Source: Paenibacillus silviterrae (GTDB lineage Bacteria > Bacillota > Bacilli > Paenibacillales > NBRC-103111). Taken from it: a stretch of 64,000 nucleotides of DNA. This document shows positions 1 to 9,383 of the stretch, piece by piece; position 1 is the first letter of the stretch; the number at the start of each line of letters is the position of its first letter. The notes under the pieces were generated by a model. That model was not told the DNA's origin and ran no database searches. It worked only from the letters and a program-made list of their open reading frames with translations. Made by a program: the position numbers and the translations under genes. The stretch spans positions 2,108,001 through 2,172,000 of the forward strand of contig NZ_JASKUT010000002.1 in the NCBI RefSeq assembly GCF_030167925.1, read 5' to 3'.

Positions 1-1
1 T

Positions 2-1495
2 GAAACGAAAACGTATGTCCCAGCTGAGGACTATGCTCAGGTACCTGTGGAATACCGCGTTTTCTTCAACAGCGAAGAGGAAGCTCAGCGGAACGGTTAT
101 ACAGCGGCTGCAGGGAAAACGCCGATTGGTGATTTAGCCAAGACGGCAAGCGGCAACACGACGGTGGACCTTTCCTTTACAGCTCCGGCCGGTGCGACAT
201 CGGTAAAAATTCAGCAGTCCAGCAACAATGGTACGGTGTATTATGATTCTCAAACGGCTGCTACTCTGACTGCAGCTTCGACTACGGCGCAGGTCGTTGG
301 CTTGGAAACAGGTACGAACTACAAGTTTAAGCTGGTTGTACAAGGAGGCAATAGTGCAGGCTATTCCAACGCGGTTGACGCTGCAACGAATGTTGTTGCA
401 GGTCCGATCAGTAACTTTAACGCAGTCGGGTCAACGTATTCCACAGTAGATTTTAGCTTCAGGGCTCCAACGGATGCTTCGGTAGTTAAGGTTACTTATT
501 CCATAGACGGCGGAAGCACCTACTTGGATGCTGTAACTGCTGCACCTTTGACTGCAGCCTCCACGTATGCTACGGCGAAGCAGCTTGCGGCGTCCACAGC
601 TTACAAATTCAGACTGGATATAACGGGCGGACCTTATGCGGGAACTTCGAACATCGTAGATGTTACTACAAGCGCAGCACCAGTAACACCGATTACAACC
701 ATGGCTGTAACGGGCAAGACATCGAGCTCTATCACGCTTGGCTTCCCGGCTCCTACGGGAGCTACCGTCGTGAAGATGACGTACTCCGCGGATAACGGGA
801 CGAGTTGGCTGGATGCACCTCTTGTGCTGAATGCAAGCTCGGTAACAGCACAGGTTTACGGGTTGAATGCGGGTACTTTCTATAAGTTCAAGCTTGTCGT
901 AACGGGTGGGCAGTATGAAGGTGAATCCAATATTGTTTCCCAAACTACGGATGGGGTGCCGGGCTCCTCAACGGAGTTGTTCTTCTCGGAATATTTGATC
1001 AATGGCGGAAGCAACAAGGCATTGGAAATCTATAACGGTACTTCCGGAAGTATCGATTTATCCAAGTATACTGTGGTTCAGTATAATAATGGCAGCACAA
1101 CGGTAGGGTCTTATAAGTTGACGCTAAGCGGCACTCTTGCGCCCGGCAGCGTATACGTCATTGTCAATAACAGTGCTGCTGACAAAGCGACAATGAATGC
1201 TAACCTGTTATCAACTTCAAGTGTTATGGGCTTCAATGGAGATGATGCTATTGCACTGTATAAAAATTTTGTGAGTGATTCGAATACAGGTGTATTGGTT
1301 GACCTGATCGGGAAAATTGGATTTGACCCAGGTACTGCATGGACTAGTGGCACACTTTCGACTTCGACCCCGACTAAGCTGATCCGCAAGGCTTCCATTA
1401 ATAAAGGCGTGGAAGCAAATCCAGCCGATTTTGACCCATCTCTGGAATGGATTGGCGGGACAAGCAGCGATTACACTACGCTAGGGAATAAATAA
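2..1495 (+). CDS. secreted FN3 / lamin-tail-domain protein, 5' partial
   Basis: The frame is open from the first bases of the window, so the true start lies upstream; a GTG at 47 is only an internal codon. The first visible residues (YRVFFNSEEEAQRNGY) resemble the end of the Ada-type metal-binding module found in some extracellular nuclease-related proteins. Three fibronectin type III-like repeats of about 90 residues follow (phrases such as AGTFYKFKLVVTGG recur). The last about 155 residues form a lamin tail domain: it begins LFFSEYLINGGSNKALEIYN and ends near the stop. Lamin tail domains are typical of secreted nucleases and surface proteins of Bacillota. A nuclease or other catalytic domain may sit upstream, outside the window; none is visible here. 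An extracellular or cell-surface location is inferred from the domain types. Confidence 0.8.
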   Translation, partial: ETKTYVPAEDYAQVPVEYRVFFNSEEEAQRNGYTAAAGKTPIGDLAKTASGNTTVDLSFTAPAGATSVKIQQSSNNGTVYYDSQTAATLTAASTTAQVVGLETGTNYKFKLVVQGGNSAGYSNAVDAATNVVAGPISNFNAVGSTYSTVDFSFRAPTDASVVKVTYSIDGGSTYLDAVTAAPLTAASTYATAKQLAASTAYKFRLDITGGPYAGTSNIVDVTTSAAPVTPITTMAVTGKTSSSITLGFPAPTGATVVKMTYSADNGTSWLDAPLVLNASSVTAQVYGLNAGTFYKFKLVVTGGQYEGESNIVSQTTDGVPGSSTELFFSEYLINGGSNKALEIYNGTSGSIDLSKYTVVQYNNGSTTVGSYKLTLSGTLAPGSVYVIVNNSAADKATMNANLLSTSSVMGFNGDDAIALYKNFVSDSNTGVLVDLIGKIGFDPGTAWTSGTLSTSTPTKLIRKASINKGVEANPADFDPSLEWIGGTSSDYTTLGNK

Positions 1496-1568
1496 AACGG
1501 TGTTGAGGAAATTTGACATTCAGCTAAACATTCCTGTATAGCCTAAGAAATGGGCTTGGTCAAAAAGG

Positions 1569-1631
1569 GAGCGCCTCAATATGATGGGTTTGTCCACGGG
1601 TTTGAAACCCAACACCATCAAGGAGGCGCTC
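1569..1631. repeat. imperfect inverted repeat in the 1496-1957 intergenic gap
   Basis: The gap of about 460 bases between the lamin-tail gene and the LysR gene holds no convincing gene. GAGCGCCTC (1569-1577) is repeated inverted as GAGGCGCTC (1623-1631), and the inner flanks pair partly (GATGGGTTT against AAACCC..ATC). Short open frames cross it on both strands but match nothing I recognise. It could be the folded remnant of a mobile element end or a decayed gene. Confidence 0.4.
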
Positions 1632-1890
1632 TTCCTACGAATTTTAAGCAAGCTGAGCACAAAATCAACGAATTGAATTGCGAAAGTAAATGTATCTAGC
1701 CACACTCACATTCACACCAATCGAGACGGCAGCACAGCTGCTGATGATTGCCATAATGGTACTTATGGTCGTTAAGCCATTTTAAAGGTTTGGAGTTTCG
1801 TTGCTTGATACCGCTGAAACGTATGGCAAGAGGATATAAAAGCGGATGATATTCGTAAAAAATTGCCCCGTTTCCAAGGTGCCCGTGACA

Positions 1891-1914
1891 AAGGCTGCCG
1901 CGATCGGCAGCCTT
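1891..1914. terminator. hairpin between convergent genes
   Basis: Perfect 9-bp stem AAGGCTGCC / GGCAGCCTT with a 6-base loop, placed between the end of the lamin-tail gene and the end of the LysR gene, which converge. No long T run follows on either strand, so a bidirectional terminator is likely but not certain. Confidence 0.6.
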
Positions 1915-1957
1915 GTTAAGAGTTTTGGTGACTTCGTTTGCCTGCGTATGGCGAAAT

Positions 1958-2869
1958 CTACCCGAGCGACCTTTGGGTACGATCCATTACACTTTGTATG
2001 TAGGTCTGAAGCACATCTATGAACAGCTTAGCCGCCTGCCCCATGAACCTGTCCGTGCGGTATATAATGCAGATGTCTTGGCTTGGAGTAGGATTAAGCA
2101 GCTTGACGGCGGAGATATTCTCACGATTCAGAAAATCCAGCAGTAGACGGGGGAGAATACAAGCTCCAATCCCTTGTTCCACCAGCGTTAGAAGCGTGGA
2201 TAACGTTGAAGTCACGATCGGATTGTCGATCGATATCCCTTGATCCTGACAGCAGGATTGGATCACTTTAGTAATCTGATGCTCTGGGCTGAACATCACC
2301 ATCCTCAGCTGCTGTAGCTGTTCGAACGGGATGGCCTTCGACTTGGCGAGAGGGTGGTCCGAGCGAATAGCCAACGCGAATTCCTCATGGAACAAGGGGA
2401 TGATGGCAATACGCTCATCCGTTTTGATAGGAACCGTGGTAACCCCGAGATCCCTGGTGCCGGCGGCAACCTGTTCATACACGTCCGTGGACTCCGTGAC
2501 GCTGATCGAAAGCTTGGGATAAGCCCGGTGGAAGTCGACTAGCAGAGCGTCAAACAGTAAGTCCCCATCACCCGGAAGGATCCCGATGTCCAGCCGGCCC
2601 CCCTCCATTTTCTTCAGATCCGCAATCGCTCCTTGGATATAATCGATTCGTTCAAAGATGAGCCGGCTTTGCTCCAATAAGATTTTACCCGCTTCCGTTA
2701 ATGCAATCCGCTTGCCGATACGGTCGAACAGGGGGAGACCTAACTCGTTCTCCAGAAACTTGATCTGCTGACTAAGATTCGACTGTGTGGTACAGAGATT
2801 CTCAGCCGCTTTGGAGAAATGCATCTCCTTACATATTGCGGCAAAATATTCAAGCTGCCTCAGTTCCAT
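1958..2869 (-). CDS. LysR family transcriptional regulator
   Basis: A 303-residue protein of usual LysR length. The N-terminal winged helix-turn-helix spans about residues 1-60 (MELRQLEYFAAICKEMHFSKAAENL, then TQSNLSQQIKFLE). A linker helix and a type 2 periplasmic-binding-fold effector domain cover about 90-295, with motifs such as LDIGILPGD and LVEQGIGACILPR. LysR proteins bind small ligands and activate or repress neighbouring genes. This gene is divergent from the DinB-fold gene starting at 3069, so that gene and the SnoaL-like gene behind it are the natural candidate targets. The ligand cannot be told from sequence. The start follows an AGGAGCT site just upstream on the minus strand. Confidence 0.92.
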   Translation of the reverse strand: MELRQLEYFAAICKEMHFSKAAENLCTTQSNLSQQIKFLENELGLPLFDRIGKRIALTEAGKILLEQSRLIFERIDYIQGAIADLKKMEGGRLDIGILPGDGDLLFDALLVDFHRAYPKLSISVTESTDVYEQVAAGTRDLGVTTVPIKTDERIAIIPLFHEEFALAIRSDHPLAKSKAIPFEQLQQLRMVMFSPEHQITKVIQSCCQDQGISIDNPIVTSTLSTLLTLVEQGIGACILPRLLLDFLNRENISAVKLLNPTPSQDICIIYRTDRFMGQAAKLFIDVLQTYIQSVMDRTQRSLG

Positions 2870-2961
2870 CCCACCGAGCTCCTTTCGATTCGCTTAACTC
2901 CTTTATCATTATAACTGGGGCAGCGTAGTTTTCACATTTTTCCTAGTGATCATTACTGATA

Positions 2962-2978
2962 CCGATCATTTGCATCGG
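2962..2978. promoter_or_regulatory. possible LysR operator in divergent intergenic region
   Basis: CCGAT-N7-ATCGG interrupted dyad, AT-rich around it, lying between the divergently transcribed LysR gene and the DinB-fold gene. LysR proteins usually bind dyads containing T-N11-A in such positions. Assignment is positional only. Confidence 0.35.
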
Positions 2979-3068
2979 AATTACGTGATTGTTGCGTTAT
3001 GAATGAGGAGGTAAACTTGGGTTAAGAAAGCGAAACACATGATACAAAACAAATCAGGGAGGCGTTTC

Positions 3069-3539
3069 ATGGTGACACAATCGATTATTAACACCGGCAA
3101 AGTACTGCATCAGGTCGTGATTGGCCAGCTTCAGGGAGTAGCGGAGGGATATTTCGACAAGCTGCCGGAAGGCTTCAACAATACCATCCGCTGGAATGTC
3201 GGCCATATGATTTATTGGATGGATAAGTATTCTACCTTAAGCTTCGGCTCCCCGTCGGCCATACCTGATTCGTATGAAATGCTGTTTAACTCTGGAACAA
3301 AGCCCTTGGACTGGACGGTTGCTCCTCCATCAAAGGAGGAGTTGGTCGGGATGTTAATGGCCCAGCTTTCCCGCCTATCTGAGCTGACACCTGAAATGTT
3401 GGACGAGAAGCTTTCAACTCCTTATTCTTTGGGACCGTTCCAATTCAATACCGCCAGCGAGTTGTTCAACTTCGCGCTGATTCACGAAGCCATTCATCTT
3501 GGAACGATTTCGAGCCAGCTGAAGGTCCTATCCCGCTAG
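3069..3539 (+). CDS. DinB-fold family protein
   Basis: A 156-residue four-helix-bundle protein of the DinB/YfiT superfamily. Three histidines placed like the family metal site are visible: H46 (RWNVGHMIYWMD) and H139 and H143 (LIHEAIHLG). Members of this superfamily include thiol transferases and proteins induced by stress; the substrate here is unknown. ATG at 3069 is chosen over an upstream in-frame ATG at 3039 because an AGGGAGGCG ribosome binding site lies directly in front of it. It is divergent from the LysR regulator and followed 48 bases later by a SnoaL-like gene, suggesting a two-gene unit under LysR control (inference). Confidence 0.85.
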   Translation: MVTQSIINTGKVLHQVVIGQLQGVAEGYFDKLPEGFNNTIRWNVGHMIYWMDKYSTLSFGSPSAIPDSYEMLFNSGTKPLDWTVAPPSKEELVGMLMAQLSRLSELTPEMLDEKLSTPYSLGPFQFNTASELFNFALIHEAIHLGTISSQLKVLSR

Positions 3540-3587
3540 CTAATGAAAAGCAAGTGTCCAATAAACCATAATGAGGAGGCTTATTTT

Positions 3588-3989
3588 ATGGAAAAATCCA
3601 TAGGCTCAGTCCCATCCCGAACTTGCGAAGTGTTTGATGCTTTTAGGCGGGCTTTCGAAACAGGGCATACAATCGATTTTCTTAAGAAGGTTACGGAAGA
3701 TTTTCATTTTTCCGTTCCGCTCCCGCTAGAGGGGTGGAATCACGAGCAGCAAGGCAAAGCACGGTTCGAGGAATTGATCAGGTTTGAGCGCTCGGTATTG
3801 CAGGTGCAGCTGACTCCGCTTATCGAGCTTGAGAACGAGGACAACGGGATGGTGGTGTTTCGCGCGGAAGGTTCGTTGCAGGGGCTGCCTTATCACAATG
3901 AGCTTGCGGTCGTCTTCGAGTTCGAGGCAGAGCGGATCCGATCCTTCCGCGAATATGTAGGCATGCCGTTAAAAAACTACGTGGATTGA
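3588..3989 (+). CDS. SnoaL-like / NTF2-fold protein
   Basis: A 133-residue protein with the pattern of the SnoaL/NTF2-like cone fold: an N-terminal helix (VFDAFRRAFETGHTIDFLKKVTEDFHF), a beta-rich middle, and a C-terminal strand and helix (ERIRSFREYVGMPL). Family members act as small-molecule isomerases, lyases or binding proteins; no catalytic residues can be assigned. The ATG at 3588 has a GAGGAGG site at good distance; an earlier in-frame ATG at 3543 has no site. It is likely co-transcribed with the DinB-fold gene and followed by a clear terminator. Confidence 0.75.
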   Translation: MEKSIGSVPSRTCEVFDAFRRAFETGHTIDFLKKVTEDFHFSVPLPLEGWNHEQQGKARFEELIRFERSVLQVQLTPLIELENEDNGMVVFRAEGSLQGLPYHNELAVVFEFEAERIRSFREYVGMPLKNYVD

Positions 3990-4068
3990 GCAGGTAACGG
4001 CCATACAAGAAGGAGCAGGAAGAATTGAAAGAACGTTACGCCGAATTTCATTTGGGCGCTTAGGATTC

Positions 4069-4101
4069 AACCGTACAGTCATTAGGCTGTACGGTTTTTC
4101 C
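4069..4101 (+). terminator. Rho-independent terminator
   Basis: Perfect 10-bp stem AACCGTACAG / CTGTACGGTT with an 8-base loop followed by TTTCC; closes the DinB/SnoaL unit. Confidence 0.85.
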
Positions 4102-4241
4102 GATTGTATTGAAAGCTCTATTGGATACTGAAATTATGTACTTGATTGGTAAGATTCGTACTGGACTCGCCGAAACAACTGACTTACTATTGTTCTAAGG
4201 TTCGATTATTGCTTCTATTACATAACAAGGACGGTTTTTTC

Positions 4242-6524
4242 ATGTGGGATCGGTTTAAGCCGAAGAAGATGTACTTAAGCATATTTTTGTATTCCTGCAT
4301 TGTGGTAACTCTTCTCACCCTGATGTTTACCGTGTTTTTGAGCAAGCAGTTCGCCAAAAGCGCAATAGAGGAGTTGGAGAAGTCCAATCAAGAGAAAATG
4401 AAGCAAGTCGTAAAATCCTCAGAATACACATTGCAGAAGCTGCGTCAGTTTGCTTTGAGAATTTATTCGGATGAGAGAATCGCGCTTTGGATGAACATGG
4501 AGAAAACCGATTACTCTCCAATGACTTTGAATAAAGCTACGATGAGCGTAAGGGAATTTATGAGCAGTGAACCGCTTATCGATACCATTTATTTAATCAA
4601 TTTCGACCTCAATCAAATTTACACATCCGATTCCAGTATCTATACAACGGACGATTTCTATGATCAAACGATCTTACATTATATTAAAAATCAGAAAACG
4701 CCCTATCTTCAATATTTCAATCATGAGGTGAAGGGCGAATCGTATCTTGCGCTTGTCGTACCGGCAGCCGGGCCTAATCAAAACTATCAGGGCTTCGCAG
4801 CAATCCTTTTCAGTAAACCCTTACTGAACGAGAACATGCTGCAAGTCTCCAAAGAGGATCAGAACAAGATTTATATTGAAAGCAAAAATAAAGAGTTCAT
4901 CCTAGGAAATACACATCCTGAAATAACGAAAGCGCTAATGGAAACGGATGTAACGTCAACCGTATCGGAGCATCAGAGACGGGAATGGAATTCGGGCAAT
5001 GTCACCTGGTCCGTCCAAACGGATCGGCTGCCCATAGAGGGATGGAATGTGTATCACTTGGCGCCGATCACTTTATGGCAGGCGAAGGTAGCTAAGGTTC
5101 GTTTTGAAATTATCGGTTCCTCCATCATTCTGCTGTTGACCTTACTGTTATATTTGTTTTGGCAATCCTACCGCAGCTTCAAGCCGATAAGCGATTTAGC
5201 CACACAAATGAAAAGCAAGCTTGGCAAAGAGCATACCGCCCTGCAGCCAACGAGTGCCTATAATGAAATGGAATGGATTCATTCCGGTTTCCACTCACTC
5301 GTAGAGAAGATTGAACAATTGGATCTATCCATTAAGAGCAGCAAAGCCTTGGTGAAGGAAGATATTTTGCGTCAATGGATTCTGAATTCCAAGTCTTACA
5401 AGCCGATGGAACCATTTATTACAACCCAAACAAGCATACTTCAAACGGGATGGTTCCGTATAGCCGTTGTTCGATTGGAATCGTACGGCCGCTTCGAAGA
5501 ACAATTCGATTTCGCTTCTCGCAAGCTGATGCGTTTTGCCATGGGAAACATTATGGGCGAAGTCTTGATGAACCATGGGTACGCTGCGGAAACGGTCGAT
5601 TTCGGCTCCGACCATATCGTGGCTCTCATTTCCGCACCCGCCTCGGGAGATGACTTGTCTCAGATGAAAGGGGTACTTGAGGAAGCAAGGGTACAGATCA
5701 GGAGATGGATTAAACTGGAAGTGAATGCGGCGGTCAGTTCCGTGCTTGATGTTGAGGAAAACTTGCAAATCATTTATTCTCAGCTTTACGAACTAACGCT
5801 GCTGAGATTCATTAATAACGAGGACAAAGTATTCACCTTTGAAGATCTGGACCGGTACGAACGAGTCAAGGACAGCGATCTCGATGAAGGGCTGTTAAAG
5901 CAGGTTATCCACTCCGTTCAGCTCAAGAACGAAAAGGCGCTGGAAGGATATTTGGATCAGCTCACCTCACATATGCAAGAACTGAGTTATGAGGAATGCA
6001 AGCTGCAGCTGACCCACATTGTGTATTCAATTATGAAAAGCTTTAAAAATTACAGCACGTTTCAAGGGCTAAAAGGGATCCATGCCTTTCTGGAACAATT
6101 TGCTACCCTCCGTGAAGTGAAAACGTGGCTGTACAGAGAAATGCTGCAAATTATGGATCAGCAGCGCAAGAAGAATACATCGGGCAGGAAGGAAGAGATT
6201 GCCGCGGAGATGATCGAATACGTGCGAAACCATCTTCACAATCCGATGCTGTCCGTGGATGACATCGCGGCTCATGTATCCATGTCCGTGAACTATACCA
6301 GACAAATATTTAAGGACCATTTTCACTGTTCCTTGTCCGACTATATTTTAAAGCAAAGAATAGAACTCGCCGCGAAGCTGCTTAAAACGACCGACTGGAC
6401 GGTTGCGGATATAACGGAACGGTCCGGTTTTCAAACCAAGAGCACCTTCTTCACGGCGTTCAAACGGGCTACCGGGATGACACCGAACCAATACCGCATG
6501 GAAAACACGGAAGAACAGCCGTAA
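4242..6524 (+). CDS. membrane-bound AraC-type sensor regulator of a sugar locus
   Basis: A 760-residue protein with a transmembrane helix near the N-terminus (MYLSIFLYSCIVVTLLTLMF), an extracytoplasmic sensor segment of about 270 residues, a second membrane helix (SIILLLTLLLYLFW) and a HAMP-like stretch. After a long cytoplasmic region, the C-terminal AraC DNA-binding domain (last about 105 residues) carries two helix-turn-helix motifs, including VADITERSGFQTKSTFF. This layout is common in Paenibacillus next to sugar ABC transporters, where it senses an extracellular carbohydrate and activates uptake genes. Here the binding protein, two permeases and two glycoside-active enzymes follow on the same strand. 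The ATG at 4242 is preferred; a TTG 96 bases upstream would add an unlikely extension. Confidence 0.88.
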   Translation: MWDRFKPKKMYLSIFLYSCIVVTLLTLMFTVFLSKQFAKSAIEELEKSNQEKMKQVVKSSEYTLQKLRQFALRIYSDERIALWMNMEKTDYSPMTLNKATMSVREFMSSEPLIDTIYLINFDLNQIYTSDSSIYTTDDFYDQTILHYIKNQKTPYLQYFNHEVKGESYLALVVPAAGPNQNYQGFAAILFSKPLLNENMLQVSKEDQNKIYIESKNKEFILGNTHPEITKALMETDVTSTVSEHQRREWNSGNVTWSVQTDRLPIEGWNVYHLAPITLWQAKVAKVRFEIIGSSIILLLTLLLYLFWQSYRSFKPISDLATQMKSKLGKEHTALQPTSAYNEMEWIHSGFHSLVEKIEQLDLSIKSSKALVKEDILRQWILNSKSYKPMEPFITTQTSILQTGWFRIAVVRLESYGRFEEQFDFASRKLMRFAMGNIMGEVLMNHGYAAETVDFGSDHIVALISAPASGDDLSQMKGVLEEARVQIRRWIKLEVNAAVSSVLDVEENLQIIYSQLYELTLLRFINNEDKVFTFEDLDRYERVKDSDLDEGLLKQVIHSVQLKNEKALEGYLDQLTSHMQELSYEECKLQLTHIVYSIMKSFKNYSTFQGLKGIHAFLEQFATLREVKTWLYREMLQIMDQQRKKNTSGRKEEIAAEMIEYVRNHLHNPMLSVDDIAAHVSMSVNYTRQIFKDHFHCSLSDYILKQRIELAAKLLKTTDWTVADITERSGFQTKSTFFTAFKRATGMTPNQYRMENTEEQP

Positions 6525-6727
6525 ATTTCGTACTTCGCTGCTTTGAGAATTACAACTCTTCCGGTTCGTAACAATCCGTACCGATTGGTAGATAACGGAC
6601 TGTACGGACCGAGAGGAAGCCAATTATGATCAAAACACGGAGCCGGGCAAGCAGCGAAAGCAGAGAAAAAAGGAAAGACCGTCTGAACAGGCGCTGCCCG
6701 GTTGATCATAAACAGGAGGGTTTATCC

Positions 6728-8242
6728 ATGAACCAAAGAAGAAAAGGGATCTTGCTAACGTCTTTATCGTTGATCTTGGCAGGGACGTTAGCCGGTTGTA
6801 ATTCGAAAGACGCGGCGCCGTCCGACTCCGGTAAATCGGCAGCCCCGGACGCCCAATTGAGTCCAGTAACGCTGAAAATCATGTTTCCGGGAGATCCGCC
6901 GGGCAATTGGAATGAAGTCAAGACGGAGATGGAGAACCGGTTATCGAGTACGCTCAATGTGAAGCTGAATGTAGTGTTCATCCCCTGGTCGGATGTTCTC
7001 ACGAAGCGCCAGGTCGCCTTGTCCTCTGCCGAAGACTACGACCTCATCTGGGACAATAATCCGACGCAAAACATTGCCGCCGGCCTCTATGAGCCTTTGG
7101 ACGCATTTATTGACAAATATGGACCTGACATCAAGGGCACACGCTCTCCGCAGCTGATGGAAGCCAACAAAGTGAACGGCAAATTGTATGCGGTTCCGCT
7201 TGAAGTGAATTTCATTCGTCCGTGGACGTTCGTTATTCGCAAAGATATCCGGGAGAAGCTGGGAGTCGCTCCGATTAAGAGCTATGACGAGCTGATCAAG
7301 TTTATGTATACTTTGAAGGAAAAGGCGCCGGAGATCACGCCGTTTATTCCGAACGGTTCGGAACATATCGGCTTAAAGCAAGCAGGCATGTTAGATCCGA
7401 AAACCAATATTGCCTCTGTTCTCAGCTATCCCGGATTGTACACCAAAGGCAATGACGGGAAGGTTTATAATTTCTTCGATAACATGGATCCCCAGATCAT
7501 GAAAAATTTCGAAACCAATCATAAGTTGTATAAAGACGGGATTATTGCCAAAGACGCTCTTACCCTCAGGAACGCCGAATTTGCCAAGGGAAAGGCGGCG
7601 GTTTCGACCTTTAATGATTTCGGTGTTAATCTCAGCACACGTACGGCTCTGGAGAAGGCGGTTCCAGGAGCGTCTGCGGAAGCATTCAGTCTGTATGATC
7701 CGAATATGAAGCTCAGCTCAACATACAAGGCAGGCAATTACATCGCTGTTCCCGTGATAAGCAAAAACAAAGAACGCGCCATCCAGTTCATCAATTGGCT
7801 GAACAAGCAGGAGAATTACGACTTGCTGGCTTACGGAATCAAGGGGAAAAACTGGGAGGATGCAGGTCCGGGCTTATATAAACCGATTAAAGAAAACTCC
7901 TATGCCGGAATTCCTTTCGCATGGGGCTGGAACCCCAAGCTCGACCGTATTGATGCAAGCTTGTCGGAGGACGTCATCAAGCTGAATCAGTGGCAGCGGG
8001 ATCCTAATAATTTTTCGGCAGATATTCTTTCCGGGTTCACCTTCGACCCAAGCCCGGTTTCCAATGAAGTTGCGCAATTGAGCAATATGGGCAAAGAGCT
8101 TTACGAGCCGATCGTTATGGGACTCATAGAACCGAAGGAAGGCTTGGAGAAATTTAAAGAAAAAGCGTATACCAACATCAAGAAAATTCAAACCGAGTAT
8201 CAAAAGCAGCTGGATGCGTTTTTGGCAAATAAAAAGAAGTAA
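6728..8242 (+). CDS. ABC transporter solute-binding lipoprotein (LplA-like)
   Basis: A 504-residue lipoprotein. The N-terminus has positive residues, a hydrophobic stretch and a lipobox LAGC giving a lipidated cysteine (ILAGTLAGCNSKD). The mature part looks like a large family 1 extracellular sugar-binding protein, with a C-terminal region of the DUF3502 type seen in LipO/LplA-like proteins. It would capture an oligosaccharide outside the membrane and deliver it to the two permeases that follow. ATG at 6728 is chosen because an AGGAGGG site lies 7 bases before it. The upstream extension to 6626 is charged and not signal-like. A terminator follows directly, so the binding protein may be made in excess over the permeases. 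Confidence 0.9.
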   Translation: MNQRRKGILLTSLSLILAGTLAGCNSKDAAPSDSGKSAAPDAQLSPVTLKIMFPGDPPGNWNEVKTEMENRLSSTLNVKLNVVFIPWSDVLTKRQVALSSAEDYDLIWDNNPTQNIAAGLYEPLDAFIDKYGPDIKGTRSPQLMEANKVNGKLYAVPLEVNFIRPWTFVIRKDIREKLGVAPIKSYDELIKFMYTLKEKAPEITPFIPNGSEHIGLKQAGMLDPKTNIASVLSYPGLYTKGNDGKVYNFFDNMDPQIMKNFETNHKLYKDGIIAKDALTLRNAEFAKGKAAVSTFNDFGVNLSTRTALEKAVPGASAEAFSLYDPNMKLSSTYKAGNYIAVPVISKNKERAIQFINWLNKQENYDLLAYGIKGKNWEDAGPGLYKPIKENSYAGIPFAWGWNPKLDRIDASLSEDVIKLNQWQRDPNNFSADILSGFTFDPSPVSNEVAQLSNMGKELYEPIVMGLIEPKEGLEKFKEKAYTNIKKIQTEYQKQLDAFLANKKK

Positions 8243-8251
8243 TAGATCCAT

Positions 8252-8288
8252 AAGCCGGAGCCTTGATGTCAAGGTCTCCGGCTTTTTT
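8252..8288 (+). terminator. terminator after the binding protein gene
   Basis: AAGCCGGAG and CTCCGGCTT form the stem with an internal CTTGA/TCAAG pairing, then TTTTTT. It lies between the binding protein gene and the permease genes and could act as a partial terminator that lowers permease expression. Confidence 0.85.
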
Positions 8289-8448
8289 CTTTAACTAGGG
8301 AGGTGTTAAAATCCGCACTTCCCCCATTGGTAATATTCACACCTGCTTAGGCTGTTAAGGTTCAAACTCATTGATAAAAGCAAGACTATACGATCCTTTC
8401 TCCGAATGAGTAAGATACAGGTACACACGAAAGGAGAGAGATCTTATC

Positions 8449-9369
8449 ATGAGTATCATGCGGGAACTCAGGAAGAATAAATGGCTGTACGCCATGGCGC
8501 TTCCCGTGATTGTGTACGTCTTTATTTTTTCTTACTTGCCGATGACCGCCCATATATTGGCGTTCAAGCAGTTTATTCCCGCCAAGGGGCTTTGGGGAAG
8601 CCGGTGGGTGGGGCTCGACAATCTTATGTTCTTTTTCACCGGACCGGATTGGCTCAGAGTTACATTAAATACGGTATATTTGAACCTTCTGTTCATTGTA
8701 GCAGGCACGGTGTGCTCGCTGCTCATTGCCCTGCTGCTGAATGAAATCAGGCAAGCCTTCTTCAAGAAGCTGACGCAATCTCTCGTTATTTTGCCGCATT
8801 TTATTTCCATTATCGTCGTAAACCTGATGGTCATGAACTTCTTTAACGGGCAGGACGGAATGATCAATCGATTGCTGAACGACTTCGGATTCCAGACGGT
8901 CCATTGGTTTCAGACGCCGTCGGTCTGGCCTATGCTGCTAACGATCCTATTCGTATGGAAGGGAGCCGGCTGGGGCTCGATTATTTATCTGGCCACCTTA
9001 ACCGGGTTCTCCGAGGAATATTATGAAAGCGCAAGAATCGATGGGGCCAAGCGATGGCAGCAGATCTGGCATATTACCCTGCCGCTGCTGCGTCCGACCA
9101 TTATCGTGTTGATTCTGCTGGACCTTGGGCGAATCTTCTACGGTGACTTCGGATTGATTTATGGAATCGTCGGAGACAATTCTCTCCTGTTCAAGGCTAC
9201 GGATGTTATCGATACTTATACGTATCGTTCCTTGCGGGAGGTCTCTAATATGAACAGCTATAGCAACGCCGCGGCAGTCGCATTATTCCAATCGGTTATG
9301 GGTTTTATTACCATTCTCTTTTTCAATTGGGTTGTCCGCAGGGTTGATAATGATTCGAAGTTATTCTAG
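8449..9369 (+). CDS. sugar ABC transporter permease, LplB-like
   Basis: A 306-residue integral membrane protein with about six hydrophobic helices and the permease EAA loop at residues 191-212 (YESARIDGAKRWQQIWHITL), which docks to the transport ATPase. Length and sequence match the LplB class of polysaccharide and oligosaccharide importers. An AAAGGAGAG site precedes the ATG. Its stop codon lies 14 bases before the start of the second permease, so the two are translated together and should form the heterodimeric channel. No ATPase is encoded nearby; in this group a shared MsmX-type ATPase usually serves many importers (established for Bacillus, inferred here). Confidence 0.92.
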   Translation: MSIMRELRKNKWLYAMALPVIVYVFIFSYLPMTAHILAFKQFIPAKGLWGSRWVGLDNLMFFFTGPDWLRVTLNTVYLNLLFIVAGTVCSLLIALLLNEIRQAFFKKLTQSLVILPHFISIIVVNLMVMNFFNGQDGMINRLLNDFGFQTVHWFQTPSVWPMLLTILFVWKGAGWGSIIYLATLTGFSEEYYESARIDGAKRWQQIWHITLPLLRPTIIVLILLDLGRIFYGDFGLIYGIVGDNSLLFKATDVIDTYTYRSLREVSNMNSYSNAAAVALFQSVMGFITILFFNWVVRRVDNDSKLF

Positions 9370-9383
9370 TGAGGTGCTTAAGC

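Noticed and set aside
1520..1705. Small minus-strand frame of 61 codons
   Set aside because: Crosses the inverted repeat, no domain, no ribosome site; treated as non-coding.
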